From NCBI GenBank assembly GCA_036927565.1, contig JAYESD010000002.1, forward strand, positions 226,383,605 through 226,447,604: a DNA stretch of 64,000 bases. Direction: 5' to 3'. How positions within the stretch are numbered: position 1 is the first letter of the stretch; every line of letters starts with the position of its first letter. The position numbers were made by a program, and so were the translations under genes. Shown one piece after another: positions 10,049-20,450 of this stretch. The DNA is from Tuctoria greenei. Lineage: Eukaryota; Streptophyta; Magnoliopsida; Poales; Poaceae. Below the pieces are notes generated by a model that was not told the origin of the DNA, ran no database searches, and was given only the letters and a program-made list of their open reading frames with translations.

Positions 10049-12082
10049 TTATGCCTTTCCTTTAGGTACCCAAACGGAGTTGGGTCCTTTGATGTTAGTC
10101 ACAAGACATTTGGGCACCCACACGCAAGGCTTTGGGCTCTTGCGGAGTGGCCCAAAATATCTAGCATAAGTCTTGCCAAATTTGTTCCTCAATAAAACAT
10201 AAGAAACATCAAAGTCATGGAACAAAGGATGAGGTTCATTTTTAGGCATATAAGATGTTGAGACAATGTTCTTTCCTTTATCTTGAGTGGATGAACCTTC
10301 CTTGACAAAAACAATCAAGTCTTTGTTATTCTTGGGGGCTTTGGCAGTTTGCCTCCGCTCCCGAGAATAACCAAGACCATCCTTGACATGGGGAGGTCTC
10401 ACATTGGTGTATGCACTACGTGCATAGGCCACCTTCTCCTTGTCAAAGATGCCACCTTTCGGTGCTTGTTTGTTTTGTGCCAAGTTAAGTTCATCCATAA
10501 GTTTTAGGATCAAGCTTGAGCACATGCAAGTGTGAACTTCCTCGGATGAAGTCTTTTGAGAAGATGAGCTCTTTGAGGAAGAAGGTGCATTGATCTTACG
10601 TGACTCAACCTTTGTCTCTAGAATCTTGTTAACCTTTGTCAAGTTAACAAGTTCATCCTTGAGCTCAACGGTCTTGTCTTTAAGATTTGAGCATGCTTCC
10701 TTGCTCATGGCAAGGTCATGCTCCAATGCATTGCTTCTTTATCTCTCGCGCTCGAGGAGCTCCTCAAGCTCTTGACATCTCTCCAATTTTTGGATGAGCA
10801 TGTCCTCTTGACACTCAAGGCGATCCTCCTTCTCGGAGATTTCATTCATAAGAAAGTTCATCTTTCTCATGGCACTCTTACTTAAGCCTTTGAGCATGGA
10901 TTCAAGTTCACTACCACTATCAAGTTCATCACAAGAAGTTATAGAGGGAGTGGGTTTAGATTTGACCTTTCTCCTTCCCTCCTTTGCCATGAAGCATGTG
11001 GACTTGAAATCATCAAGGTTTGGGAAGAGCTTGCTTGCACTTGAGCCCTTTCCGATGGCAATGGTTGCCACCTTCTCTTCATCGTCGGAAGATGAGTCTT
11101 CATTTGAGTCCCATTCTCTTCCAAGGTGGGCATGTCCCGATGGCTTCTTCTTCTTGAAGAGCTTCTTATCTTGGGTCTTGCCCTCCTTCTTCTTGCTTTC
11201 ATTGTATGGGCAATCCTCAATGAAGTGCCCATGTTCACCACACTTGTAGCAAGTCTTATTTTTTAGCTTCTCCTTGCTCTTGCCTTCTTGGTGATAGCCT
11301 CCCTTCTTCCTTCTCATCATCCTTCTAAACTTGTTGATGAAGAAAGCTTCTTCCTCAAATGCCCGAAGCATCCTCTTCACCACTTCATGGTCTGTCCAAC
11401 GAGTGCTTCCATAGGCACGAATCTTGTTCACGAGCACCTTGAGGCGGTTGTACATGTCTTGGGGCGACTCACCATCCATGATGGTAAATCTCCCAAGATC
11501 TCCTTCGATCATCTCAATCTTCGCCTCCCGGATGACTCGGTTTCCCTCGTGCGCCGTCTTGAGTGTATCCCAAATATCTTTGGCCACTTCCAAACCTTCG
11601 ACTCGGTTGAATTCATCCCGAGTCAAAGATGAGGTTATGACTCCCACGGCTTGAGCATTGCGATGAAGTAGGACAGCTTGTTGTGGAGTGACGTCTTCCT
11701 CATTCCTTGGCATATGAACTCCGGTTTGCACAATCTGCCACAAACTAGGATTTAAAGAGATTAAATGCATCTTCATATTGTGTTTCCACATTGAATAGTC
11801 ATTTCCATCGAATTGAGGAGGTTTGCCAAGTGGAATAGACAAATAGTGATTGTTAGCATGAAGACGATCATAATCAAAGTGAGTTTGAGTATAGTCATCG
11901 TTACTCTTCTCCTTCTCTTTGTTGATCTTAGGTTGTTTCCCTAGCTTCTCCCGAAGCTTCGCCTTGAGTTGGCGAGTCTCTTCATCGTCCTTTGGATCAT
12001 CAAGAAGAACGTCGTAGTTCTTGTCATTTGAGCCTTCACCCTCGACATATGAGGTATCATCCTTGTTCCTTTCTTCCGCCAT
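10049..12082 (-). pseudogene. Copia-B gag (nucleocapsid-type)
   Basis: Starts at ATG 12082 (MAEERNKDD). A UBN2-type gag core (FDGNDYSMWKHNMKMHL, then EGDLGRFTIMDGESPQDM) is followed by a CCHC zinc knuckle CYKCGEHGHFIEDC (residues 278-291) and a coiled-coil tail. An in-frame TAA at 10739-10741 splits it, and the same frame continues to 10049. The stretch between MLRAF and INKFRRMMRRKK seems shorter than in SIRE relatives, suggesting an internal in-frame deletion; that is from memory of the family. Gag packages RNA in virus-like particles. Confidence 0.88.
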
Positions 12083-12120
12083 CGATTCTCCGAGATGTTA
12101 GTCTCTTCCGGAGAAACCTG

Positions 12121-12132
12121 GCTCTGATACCA
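12121..12132 (-). other. Copia-B primer binding site (tRNA-iMet)
   Basis: The minus strand reads TGGTATCAGAGC two bases inside the 5' LTR end, matching the 3' end of initiator tRNA-Met, the usual primer for copia elements. Confidence 0.93.
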
Positions 12133-12134
12133 AT

Positions 12135-13609
12135 TGAAAGGCGGCCTAGAGGGGGGGTGAATAGGCGATAATCGATAATTTAAACTAAAATCAGAGTTAT
12201 GAAAACAGAGAAGTCGGACTTGTCTGACTTCTAGTCGAACTTGTTTGACCTAAGTCGGACAAGTCTGACCTAGGTCGGATAAGTCCGAGATTATCTGCAC
12301 GATCAGATCAAAAATACAATTTTTAAGCAATCTAGTGAGATATATCGATCCCTAGCAGTTCTACACGAAGTATGGAGTAGAAAGAAAGCTGACGGAGAGA
12401 TAGCACGCGGAAAAACACTAGAATCAAAACTTGCAAGTACGAAAGAACAACAAGAGACAAACGATTTTATCCCGAGGTTCGGAACCACAAATGATCCTAC
12501 ATCCCCGTTGAGGAGTCCACAAGGGACAAAGCCTTCTCTAGCCTTTCCCTCACGAGTTGCCACAAGGGCCAACTCCCGATCTTCCACTATCACAACGATT
12601 GTTACAAACTCCCCGATTACAAGAGATCACAAAGAAATCGCGGGGCGACGCCTAACCGTCTAGGGGAGAACCCCAAGAGCAACAAACACGCAATCACGAA
12701 GAAACTTATCGAATCACACGTTGCTCAACCCCTCAACAAACCATTTCTCCCTATCCTCACAAAGCACTCTTCACTCTCCCAAAAATTCAAATTTGGGCTC
12801 TAGAGGTGAAGAACAAGTGGAGAGAGGTTCTTGAGTTCAAATGGGCGTTCTGAACTGTTTTGGGGTGTTAGGCATGGTTGGTGGGTCGAAACCACCCACT
12901 ATTTATACTCCAAAAAGTCATTAGAGCCGTTTGACACAGCTCACGTCGGACATGCCTGACACAAAGTCGGACATGTCTGACCTCAAAGGTCAGGCCTTTC
13001 ACTTCAGACTTGTCTGACCAAAACCACTTCAGACATGTCTGACACACAATCTCGGACATGTTTGAAATTCTGCAGAAAGAACTCGGACAAGTCTGACTCT
13101 CTGGGACTTAGAAAAATTTCCTTAGTCCCTGGGAACAGATCCATCTCGGACATGTCCGACCCCCAGGTTCGGACAAGTCCGAAACTTCACTGGAACTCTC
13201 ATTGGAACCCTTCCAGTGCCAATTCAGACATGTCTGACTCACAGATTCGGACATGTGCAAATTCCAACAGAGGGAATTCGAACATGTCTGACACCACAAG
13301 TCAGACAAGTCTGCCCAAGCCACAAAGGCCCTACTAAAATCTTCTACTAAGGGGTTGAGCACCCGAATGACTCACTAAGTGTCTACGCGTCGTGTCCCTC
13401 TTAATAGTACGGTTTTTCCTACGACTCAAGGAGAAAATATAAAACCCTATTTCTATTCTTCTTCACCACAACTTTTCTCCTTTTGCCGTCTTTCTTCAAA
13501 GCTCCATTCCGTACTTCGGATCTGCGCTCATGCTCAACCAAGTTCATTAGCACTTTAATGGTTCATCATCAATCCACCAAAACCCACAAGGGACCTAGAT
13601 GCACTTACA
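12135..13609 (-). repeat. Copia-B 5' LTR
   Basis: Partner of 2589-4068. It lies next to the primer binding site at 12121-12132, which identifies it as the 5' LTR. TATA box at 12900-12907 on the minus strand. Confidence 0.94.
12900..13313 (-). promoter_or_regulatory. Copia-B 5' LTR: TATA box and palindrome array
   Basis: Same arrangement as in the 3' LTR. The first copies are at 12947, 12968, 13005, 13030 and 13053 and the last at 13302-13313; spacing is conserved between the LTRs. The downstream cluster is at 12215-12287. This copy would drive gag-pol, and it lies about 310-680 bp upstream of the orphaned Copia-A TATA box at 13622. Confidence 0.6.
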
Positions 13610-13614
13610 CTAAG
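13610..13614. repeat. Target-site duplication CTAAG, right copy, Copia-B
   Basis: Follows the terminal CTTACA of Copia-B and matches 2584-2588. Confidence 0.95.
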
Positions 13615-14235
13615 GGTGGGTTATATAAGCAAGGGAGGCCAGAGCTCATGAGAGACGACTTTGAGGGCTGTTCCTCTTGTGTTCTATTGAATAAAATTCG
13701 TAGTTTGAAGGAACTTTTGTGCCTTGTTCGTCCGACTTGATCAGCCCAGTTTTACTCGCCGAGTTTCTGGACAGCACTACCTTTCGTTGGTGGTTTTATC
13801 ATAACTCGAGTTTTACGGATCCAATTGACGTGATTCTTTTTGGGTTGTCTTCACAACTTGATTATGTATCATCTTTCAAAATTTCACGGTCATTGGATAG
13901 GTGGTTTCTGATCTACATGAGTTTCTTTGCAGCGTTCTAGAACTGTTTTTCTCAAGTAGGACAGATTGACCTTTGTTCGATCTTTCGATCATAACTTGAG
14001 TTTCTCTCGACGGATTTGAGTGGTTCTTCTTGTGTTTTCTTCGTGACTTGATTCTCTCTGATATATATCACTTTTGTCACGGTGAAACATGTTTAGATTA
14101 GTCTCACACACGATTTCTCTAATAGATCATTTTTCTGCCGAAGGGGTTGGGATTTAATTGTTTCCGCTGCGTAAGATTTTTAAATCTACCATTCACCCCC
14201 CTCTGGTAGCTTTTCACGTGCTCTTCGATCCTACA
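13615..14235 (+). repeat. Copia-A central LTR, right part (end of U3, R, U5)
   Basis: Continues the LTR interrupted at 2588, after the second TSD copy, and ends TCCTACA at 14235. It aligns with 17112-17724. Joined length without the insertion is about 1785 bp against 1776 for the other copy. Confidence 0.88.
13622..13695 (+). promoter_or_regulatory. Copia-A LTR TATA box and polyadenylation signal
   Basis: TATATAA at 13622-13628 is followed by AATAAA at 13690-13695, the usual order in an LTR. The matching sites in the other LTR are 17120-17126 and 17187-17192. The TATA box here lies only 12 bp from the right end of Copia-B, so that insertion cut this promoter from its U3 enhancer region. Confidence 0.65.
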
Positions 14236-15145
14236 AAAACAAAGTTCAGTTGCACAATCCATAGCCGAATCTGAATATGTAGCTACTGCTAGTGCTTGCT
14301 CACAAATTTTTTGAATTGTTCAAACACTTAAGGACTATGGGGTTGATCTAGATAGTGTTCCACTATTTTGTGATAACACTAGTGCCATTTGCATTGCTAA
14401 AAATCCCGTGCAACATTCTAGAACTATGCACATTGACATTAGGTATCAATTTCTCTGTGATAATATTGAAAAAGAAAACATTGTGCTTCACCATGTAGAT
14501 ACCTAACAACAATTGGCTGACATTTGTACAAAAAACCTTTGGATTTCACTCGTTTTTGTTACATTCGTAGTGAAATAGGGGTTATGCATTCTCATGTCTT
14601 AAATTGAGGGGGAGCTTTCAAATTTGGGATCTGAATTTAAAAATAATATGAGCATAATATTTCATACATATATGACTTTGAGATTCCTTTTACATGCTGA
14701 AAGTTCTTACTACATTACTCGTGTTATACATTTTGTAGTGTATGGGGTTGATCTAGATAGTGTTCCACTATTTTGTAATAACACTAGTGCCATTTGCATT
14801 GCTAAAAATCCCGTGCAACATTCTAGAACTAAGCACATTGACATTAGGTATCACTTTCTCCGTGATAATATTGAAAAAGAAAACATTGTGCTTCACCATG
14901 TAGATACCTAACAACAATTGGCTGACATTTGTACAAAAAACCTTTGGATTTCACTCGTTTTTGTTACATTCATAGTGAAATAGGGGTTATGCATTCTCAT
15001 GGCTTAAATTGAGGGGGAGCTTTCAAATTTGGGATCTGAATTTAAAAATAATATGACCATAATATTTCATACATATATGACTTTGTGATTCCTTTTACAT
15101 GCTGAAAGTTCTTACTACATTACTCGTGTTATACAATTTGTAGTT
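14236..15145 (+). pseudogene. Copia-A second RNase H fragment with 405-bp tandem duplication
   Basis: Directly after the LTR end the sequence enters RNase H at KQSSVAQS and continues through EYVATASACSQIF. A 405-bp segment is tandemly duplicated: TATGGGGTTGATCTAG starts at 14336 and again at 14741, and each copy runs through the RNase H end into the 3' untranslated region. Both copies have TAA after HHVDT where copy 1-395 has TEQQ, and both have extra A residues in the FTKPL region, so the lesions predate the duplication. An open frame across the junction (14624-14911) is a chimera of untranslated region and RNase H, not a gene. Confidence 0.8.
14336..15145 (+). repeat. Tandem duplication, 2 x 405 bp
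   Basis: Units 14336-14740 and 14741-15145, nearly identical by eye. The second unit continues into normal downstream sequence (TTTGTAGTTTTTTCC) while the first is cut after TTTGTAG. Confidence 0.82.
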
Positions 15146-15948
15146 TTTTCCATGACTAGTAATTGGAATAATTACTTACACTAAATCTGATCATGATCGA
15201 ACTTTCTTGCTGTTTTTAACTTGTTCCATGATCACAAGTTCTTTTAATCATAATGAATTAATCAAGTAATCAACTAACATGTTGAATTTTATGAACAAAT
15301 ATAAATTTATAAAAGATCAAGAGAATATGCATGCATCGCACTTCTTCATTTGAGATGGCTTATCATTGCACTTAGATATGAACTTAGAAGAAGTTGTGTA
15401 TGACTAAAACCATGTCCTTAAGCTTCTGATTGTCAAATGACATTGGCTTGTCTTGGTTGGTTAGAATAAGGCAGATGCGCATATAATCTCTTGCAAATAT
15501 CTATGATCTAAATTTGTGCTTTGAAAAATAATAAAATACAGCAACAAGTGTCATGCTTTCAGGTTTTGAAATAGTTAAGTTTGTGAGATCATGACTTGCT
15601 AAAATTGAAAATTACATTTGATCTCTAGCATGGCTTACACTACTTTATGTATCTCATTATTGTGATAGTGTAAGTTACTTGATAGTATGACTTGGATGAG
15701 CTTTGTTTTATATGTATATGTTATAATGTGCTCGTAACAAATTAAAATTTCTCTTTTTTACCTTTCTGAATACATTGTCAAAGGGGGAGAAGTATGCATG
15801 GGGGAGAAATAAGTATAGGGAGAGAAATTTATTTCTATCTCATTTGATTTTCAAAAAGGGGGTGAAATTTTTATCAAAACTTTTCATGTGAATAAGTCAA
15901 TGTTCGGATTTTAAGTGGTGTTGCAAATGCATTCATCAAGGGGGAGAT
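15146..15948 (+). other. Copia-A second 3' untranslated region
   Basis: Aligns with the end of 396-1424 and again holds several GGGGGAGA tracts (about 15782-15845), ending in AAGGGGGAGA next to the LTR at 15949. No coding sequence recognised. Confidence 0.7.
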
Positions 15949-17724
15949 TGTGAGACTTATGTGTGCTGAATACATTGGCTATGGCAATAAAAGTTTTGAA
16001 TACTACCAAAACACCTTTATCATCAAGGTCCGACTCTAGGTCCGAGCTCCAGCAAGGTCCAACGATAGGTTTTGCTTGTTTTGGGTAGCTCTAACAAGGT
16101 CCGACGTAAGGTCCAACTTGCTTTGGCTAGGTCCAACTTCTTTGTATAGGTCCGACTAGCTTTGGTTAGCTCCAGCTCTAGGTCCGACTAGCTTTGGTAA
16201 GCTCTAGCGCTAGGTCTGACTAGCTTTGGTTAGCTCCTGCGCTAGGTCCTACTAGCTTTGGTGAGTTCCGCCGCTAGATCCTATCAGTTTTTGTAAGCTC
16301 GGGTTCAAGGTCCGGTTAGCTTTGGCAAGGTTCGGAGCTTGATCCCAGTGGTTCTGTTTTTAACTTGCAATGTTTCGAACGTGCTTTTTGGATCATAGAA
16401 AGTTTGCTTAGTATTATTTTACTAAGTTTTTGGAGTGTTTTGGTGGTTATGGTTGATATCTTTTTGCTAAGGTTTGCAACATGCTTATGTGAAGTGCTCA
16501 CGTAAGGTGTTGTGGTTTTGGAACTAACGAGAGTCAAGTCAAGAACTTGTGCTCGGAAGTATTGGTTGTTTATTCATGTGCAGGTGTTGCTTGAGTTCAA
16601 GACATGGCTGGTGACGAGATCCATTGAACTAGTCTTAGGGAGAAGATGAGGTTCAACAACCAAGTCTGGGAAGAATTATGGTTGAGTTGATCGGGAGGTT
16701 GTGCAACATGTTTGAATAAAAAACAATGCATATGAAGGTATCGTGTACGTCGTTGGAAGATTTTTGCACATGTGCAACGAGTGCATGGACGTGGCTACAT
16801 GTTTACAAGACGTGATGAAGAGATGTGGACGTAAAGAATTGGTCGGAAAGGTCCAACCGACTAGGTTATGGACTCAAGCTGCGGCTGAGTCGTGTTTGAC
16901 TCAAATATGGAAAGTTTTGAGTTGGTTATGATAGGATTTCGTGTGGGTCACGAATTTGAGTTGTTTTTGGAATGTGGAATACGTTCCTAAGGTGTTTGGA
17001 AGTCTTAATATTGCTTCTATCTGCGTATAGAAGAGTCTTGAGCAGTTATGGAAAGTTCCAATTCGTGAATTGTGTAAGATTAGAATCCTAGTTAGGTTTG
17101 GGTTGGCCTAAGGGCTGGTTATATAAGCAAGGGAGGCAAGAGCTCATGGTGCAAGACTTTGGGGCTGTTCCTCTTGTGTTTTGATCAATAAAATTCGTAG
17201 TTTGAAGGAACTTTTGTGCCTTGTTCATCCAACTTGTTTTCTTCAAGTCTTTCTTGTCAAGTTTCTACACAACACTACCTTGCTTCGGTGGTTTTATCAT
17301 AACTCGAGTTTTACAGATCCTATTGACGTGATTCTTTTTGTGTTGTCTTCACAACTTGATTTTCTATCATATGTGAAAATCTCACTGTCATTGGATTTGT
17401 GGTTTTTTATCCACATGAGTTTCTTTGCACTATTCCAGAACTGTTTTTCTCGGGTAGGACAGATTGACCTTTGTTCAATCTTTCGATCGTAACTTGAGTT
17501 TCTCTCGACAGATTTTTGTGATTCTTGTTGTGAATTCTTTGTGACTTGATATGCCACAATTTATACTTGTTTAGTTACAATTGATCAACTTTAGATTAGT
17601 CGCACACACGATTTCTTTAATAGATTGATTTTCTACTGATGGGTTTTTTGTTGCTTCTGCTGAAAAGTTTTAATCTACCATTCACCCCCCTCTGGTAGCT
17701 TTACACGTGCTCTTCAATCCTATA
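15949..17724 (+). repeat. Copia-A rightmost LTR
   Basis: Starts TGTGAGAC after a purine tract and ends TCCTATA (the other copy ends TCCTACA). TATA box 17120-17126, AATAAA 17187-17192. U3 holds six AGGTCC-type units with an exact 32-bp period starting at 16148, 16180, 16212, 16244, 16276 and 16308. At 17725 the sequence becomes coding for the Tat antisense ORF. Confidence 0.88.
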
Positions 17725-20036
17725 GAGGCCCATCCTGTGCTGAAGATGCCCTCTGAAGGTCAGACTTCTGATCCCATCACCTGGGAAGCTTTCCAGGGGT
17801 TGTCGAAGGAGTATACACCGATGTTGAGGAGGATCCGGTTCCTGACAAGCAAAGGCATGAACTCCCTGATGGTGCTGACCGACTTCTTGCGCTGCCACAC
17901 GACCCCTCTTCAGAAGCACTGGTACAAGGCCTGGCACTACACCAGTACCCATGATCGGTGCCAACTGGCTCTGGACGACCTCACCCTAGAGAAGTTGGAG
18001 GGTTTGCTGAAGGTGGTGACTTGCGACACAGTCGACGACGAGCACGTCACCATCCCGAACGACTACCAGCTGCTCTTAATGACCCCTGACTTGAGGGCCG
18101 AACTGTTGAGCTCGATGTCGGTGCTCAACGTGTTCAGTGTTACCCGCTTGCACTCTGAGGATACGTCTGGGGCTTCAGCGGTTTTGGCGTGGTGCCGCGC
18201 CACGATGCAACAAAGATTGGAGTCCTCCTCCCGCTCTTTGGAAAGGCTGGTGGCTGGGCCTCCAACATCCTTCGTCAGGCTGGAGGGCAGCCAGCCAGCG
18301 CCAGCTCTGTTGCCAGGAAAGCGTTCCTGTCCTCTGGTCGCGGGTTCTGCCACCACTGAGCCGAAGAAGCGGAAGGTGACGCGGGGGTATGGTACCTCAA
18401 TTTCTCGTTGTGATGGGGCCAGAGCGGCTGAAGCTCCCGTCGTCGACTTGGTTTCTGATTCCAGTGGCATTTTTGTTCTGGAGGGGGCGCAAAGGGGTCT
18501 GTGTAGGTCACCGCACTAACGCCGGTCGACCAAGAGCCGGTGCCAGAGACGGCGGCTTCGGCCTTGTCGTCAGGTCCCGGTGACCTCGATGTACCGCGTG
18601 AGGTGGGAGGCCAGGGTCACTGGAGCGGTCCAACCTACCGGTAAGCCGCAACTTCTTCCTCTGCTATTTCTCTTCTTTTTCTTTTTCGCTTGGACATAGT
18701 TTTATCTAGGCTTTTCAGGACATCGTCAGTCGACTTGGTTCCCTTGGTGCTTCCAGGGGTGGGCTTGATAGCCCCTTCCTCTCCCGGAGCCGGAACAGGG
18801 TCTGCTGCGCTGCATCCTGTGCCCCAAGGTGCGTCGGCCCCTTGTGATGTTGATGTATCTACACCTTCGTCCATCGAGGCAGGTGGGGCAGAGGTGGCAT
18901 CAGGCGAGGAAGTGCCAGGCGAGGAGGTGCTCGACGAGGGGGTGCCACGCGAGGTGGTGCCAGGTGAGGATGCATCTACCATGGTTGTGGCAGCTTCTCT
19001 TAGCGGAGCTGGCCCACCCGCCGTTGAGGCGGCGCCAGCACCTGATGTTATTGGTGCGCAAGAGAGTGACTCGTCACCGGCAGCCGGTAATGCACTTGCA
19101 GTGGAGGAGGAGGTAACTCCAGCACCGGGCAACAGCGTGGTGGTTTCTGGAGCTTCGGTCGAGGAGCCATCTGGTCCCCAGGCGCTGGTGTCTGCCATGG
19201 AGTCGACAGAAGCGATGGAGAGGCAATCGTCCAGGGCGATGGTCACGCTGATCACTCTCGCTGATGCTGTTGTCACGACTGTGTCCATCTTGCGCCAGAC
19301 GCAGGCTGCTTTTGCCCGAGAGTGGGATCAGCTTGTGGAGGAGCAGCGATTGGTGAAGCTAGTCGACGCCAAGAATAGGGAGCTCAAGGTGAAGGCCTTG
19401 AAGACTCATGCCGCCGCCAATGCCTGCCTGAAGCTGTGCGAGGATCAGCGGCTGGAGCTGGTCTGCTGCGAAGTTGTCGTTGCTGATGCGGAACGGAACT
19501 TGGCGGTGAAGGAGGATGAGGTCTCTTGGGGCCTGGAGGAGAAGCGCCATGCTATGTAGGATTTGGAGCTATCCATCAAGCACCGGAGGACGACCTGGAG
19601 CGTCGTGCTCGGGAGCTCGCCCACCGGGAGGACACTGCACGGAAAGAGGCGGAGAGCCTCCAAGCCTCCCGCATGGCCGAGGCCCAAGGGGTCCGAGACT
19701 TCCTGGCCCGTACTGGGGCAGTGTTGGAGCCCCTCGGCCTTGGTCCCGTGCCGCACGGGGAGCCGTCTCACGGGGTTGCCGAGCTGCTCCCAGCTTTGTA
19801 CTCCCTGTGCTCAACGTTGGGGACGGTGAACACCGTTCTTGCGAGGTGGCTGGATGTCGAGGGAAGGGAGCTGGCTGAGCTGGTGGCCTCCCATGTCTTG
19901 GTGTGCTTCCGGAGCTAGTACCCGACGATCCCACTGCAGCCGGTGGAGAAAGGCTCCCTTGATGAGCGAGAGGAAGAGGGGAGAGCCGAAGTTTAGGACC
20001 TTGACAAGCAGGTGGCCTCTTTGTTCTAGCGGGATT
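17725..20036 (+). pseudogene. Tat-element antisense extra ORF (gypsy-associated coiled-coil protein), 5' end lost to Copia-A
   Basis: GC-rich coding sequence, unlike its AT-rich neighbours. Three frames contribute: 17725 to about 18500 (ITWEAFQGLSKEYTPML, DLRAELLSSMSVLN); about 18507-19559 (Pro/Ala/Ser-rich linker, then an alpha-helical stretch AAFAREWDQLVEEQRLVKL); and to 19918 (DLERRARELAHREDTARKE, GVRDFLARTGAVLEPLGLGP, ending HVLVCFRS). The end matches the C-terminal coiled-coil region of extra ORFs I remember from RIRE2-like elements. Lesions: frameshift near 18480-18506, TAG at 19557-19559, frameshift near 19580, TAG at 19916-19918. After the last the frame still looks coding to about 20036 with more TAGs, so the ancestral protein was longer. 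Function unknown. Confidence 0.7.
18641..18718 (+). other. Putative 78-bp intron in the Tat antisense ORF
   Basis: Donor ACCG|GTAAGCC, a long pyrimidine tract, acceptor CTTTTCAG|GAC. Removing it joins frame 0 on the left (ending GHWSGPTYR) to frame 0 on the right (TSSVDLVPLVLPGVG) in the right phase. Both flanks have coding-like composition; the 78 bp do not. Confidence 0.6.
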
Positions 20037-20450
20037 GAGATCGGCGGCACCCAGGCGGAATGCTTTTTATATCCGGGGATGACCCCTTTGAATAAATAAC
20101 TATTTAATGAATTTGAATCTATGTTGTTTTGCTTGTCGGCTTGTGTTGTGCTTCTCAAATTGTTTACCCAATTCCTTCTCTGTGTAAGTTCTTGAAGAGC
20201 TTTTTGATGATGTCGTTATCTTTTTAGGAACCAATGCTTGCACAGTAGACACAACCTATTTGTCGCTAGTTGACGTCCTGCCTATGAAACCCCCTTAGAG
20301 GCCCCCTGGTAGGCGTGGCCAGGTTGTCAGGTACGCCTACCACTGGATTGCAGGATGTCTTTGACTGGTCCCCACGCGACGTGGGGGAGTATGAGTGGTT
20401 GGCCTTAGTGTGGCCCTTCCAGCAGCACCGACCTTTTTTGAGTGTTGTCA
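20037..20450 (+). other. Region downstream of the Tat antisense ORF
   Basis: AT-rich, non-coding. AATAAATAA at about 20090-20098 is a plausible polyadenylation signal for the antisense transcript. Nothing else recognised. Confidence 0.5.

Larger units (their letters stand above)
2589..13609 (-). mobile_element. Copia-B: complete 11-kb SIRE-lineage Ty1/copia element with an extra ORF
   Basis: Two LTRs of 1480 and 1475 bp, TG...CA ends, a 5-bp TSD, a tRNA-iMet primer site and a polypurine tract define a full-length element read right to left. Domain order is gag, protease, integrase, reverse transcriptase, RNase H, the copia order. A 488-codon ORF lies between pol and the 3' LTR, a position where SIRE/Maximus elements carry an extra gene. 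By eye the LTRs differ at about 12 positions in the first 330 bp, so the insertion is not recent. gag-pol carries at least nine lesions; the extra ORF has none. Confidence 0.95.
1..17724 (+). mobile_element. Copia-A: SIRE-like Ty1/copia element, 5' part outside the window, rearranged and split by Copia-B
   Basis: Order seen: RNase H end (1-395), 3' untranslated region, LTR (1425-2588 plus 13615-14235), a second fragment of the same internal region (14236-15948), and a second LTR (15949-17724). The two LTRs are about 1.78 kb and align end to end. The central LTR is followed directly by RNase H sequence rather than a primer binding site, so everything from the primer site through reverse transcriptase was lost there. 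The simplest reading is two elements, or a tandem recombinant, sharing the central LTR with a large deletion in the second. SIRE lineage is inferred from RNase H similarity to Copia-B and from the repeated purine tracts. The right end lies in the Tat antisense ORF. The left end, and so the TSD, cannot be checked. Confidence 0.85.

Noticed and set aside
14624..14911. 95-codon ORF with RNase H similarity
   Set aside because: Chimera across the junction of the 405-bp tandem duplication.
18635..19288. 217-codon open frame on the minus strand opposite the Tat antisense ORF
   Set aside because: Low-complexity Ala/Ser/Thr shadow of the GC-rich plus-strand coding sequence, spanning its intron.
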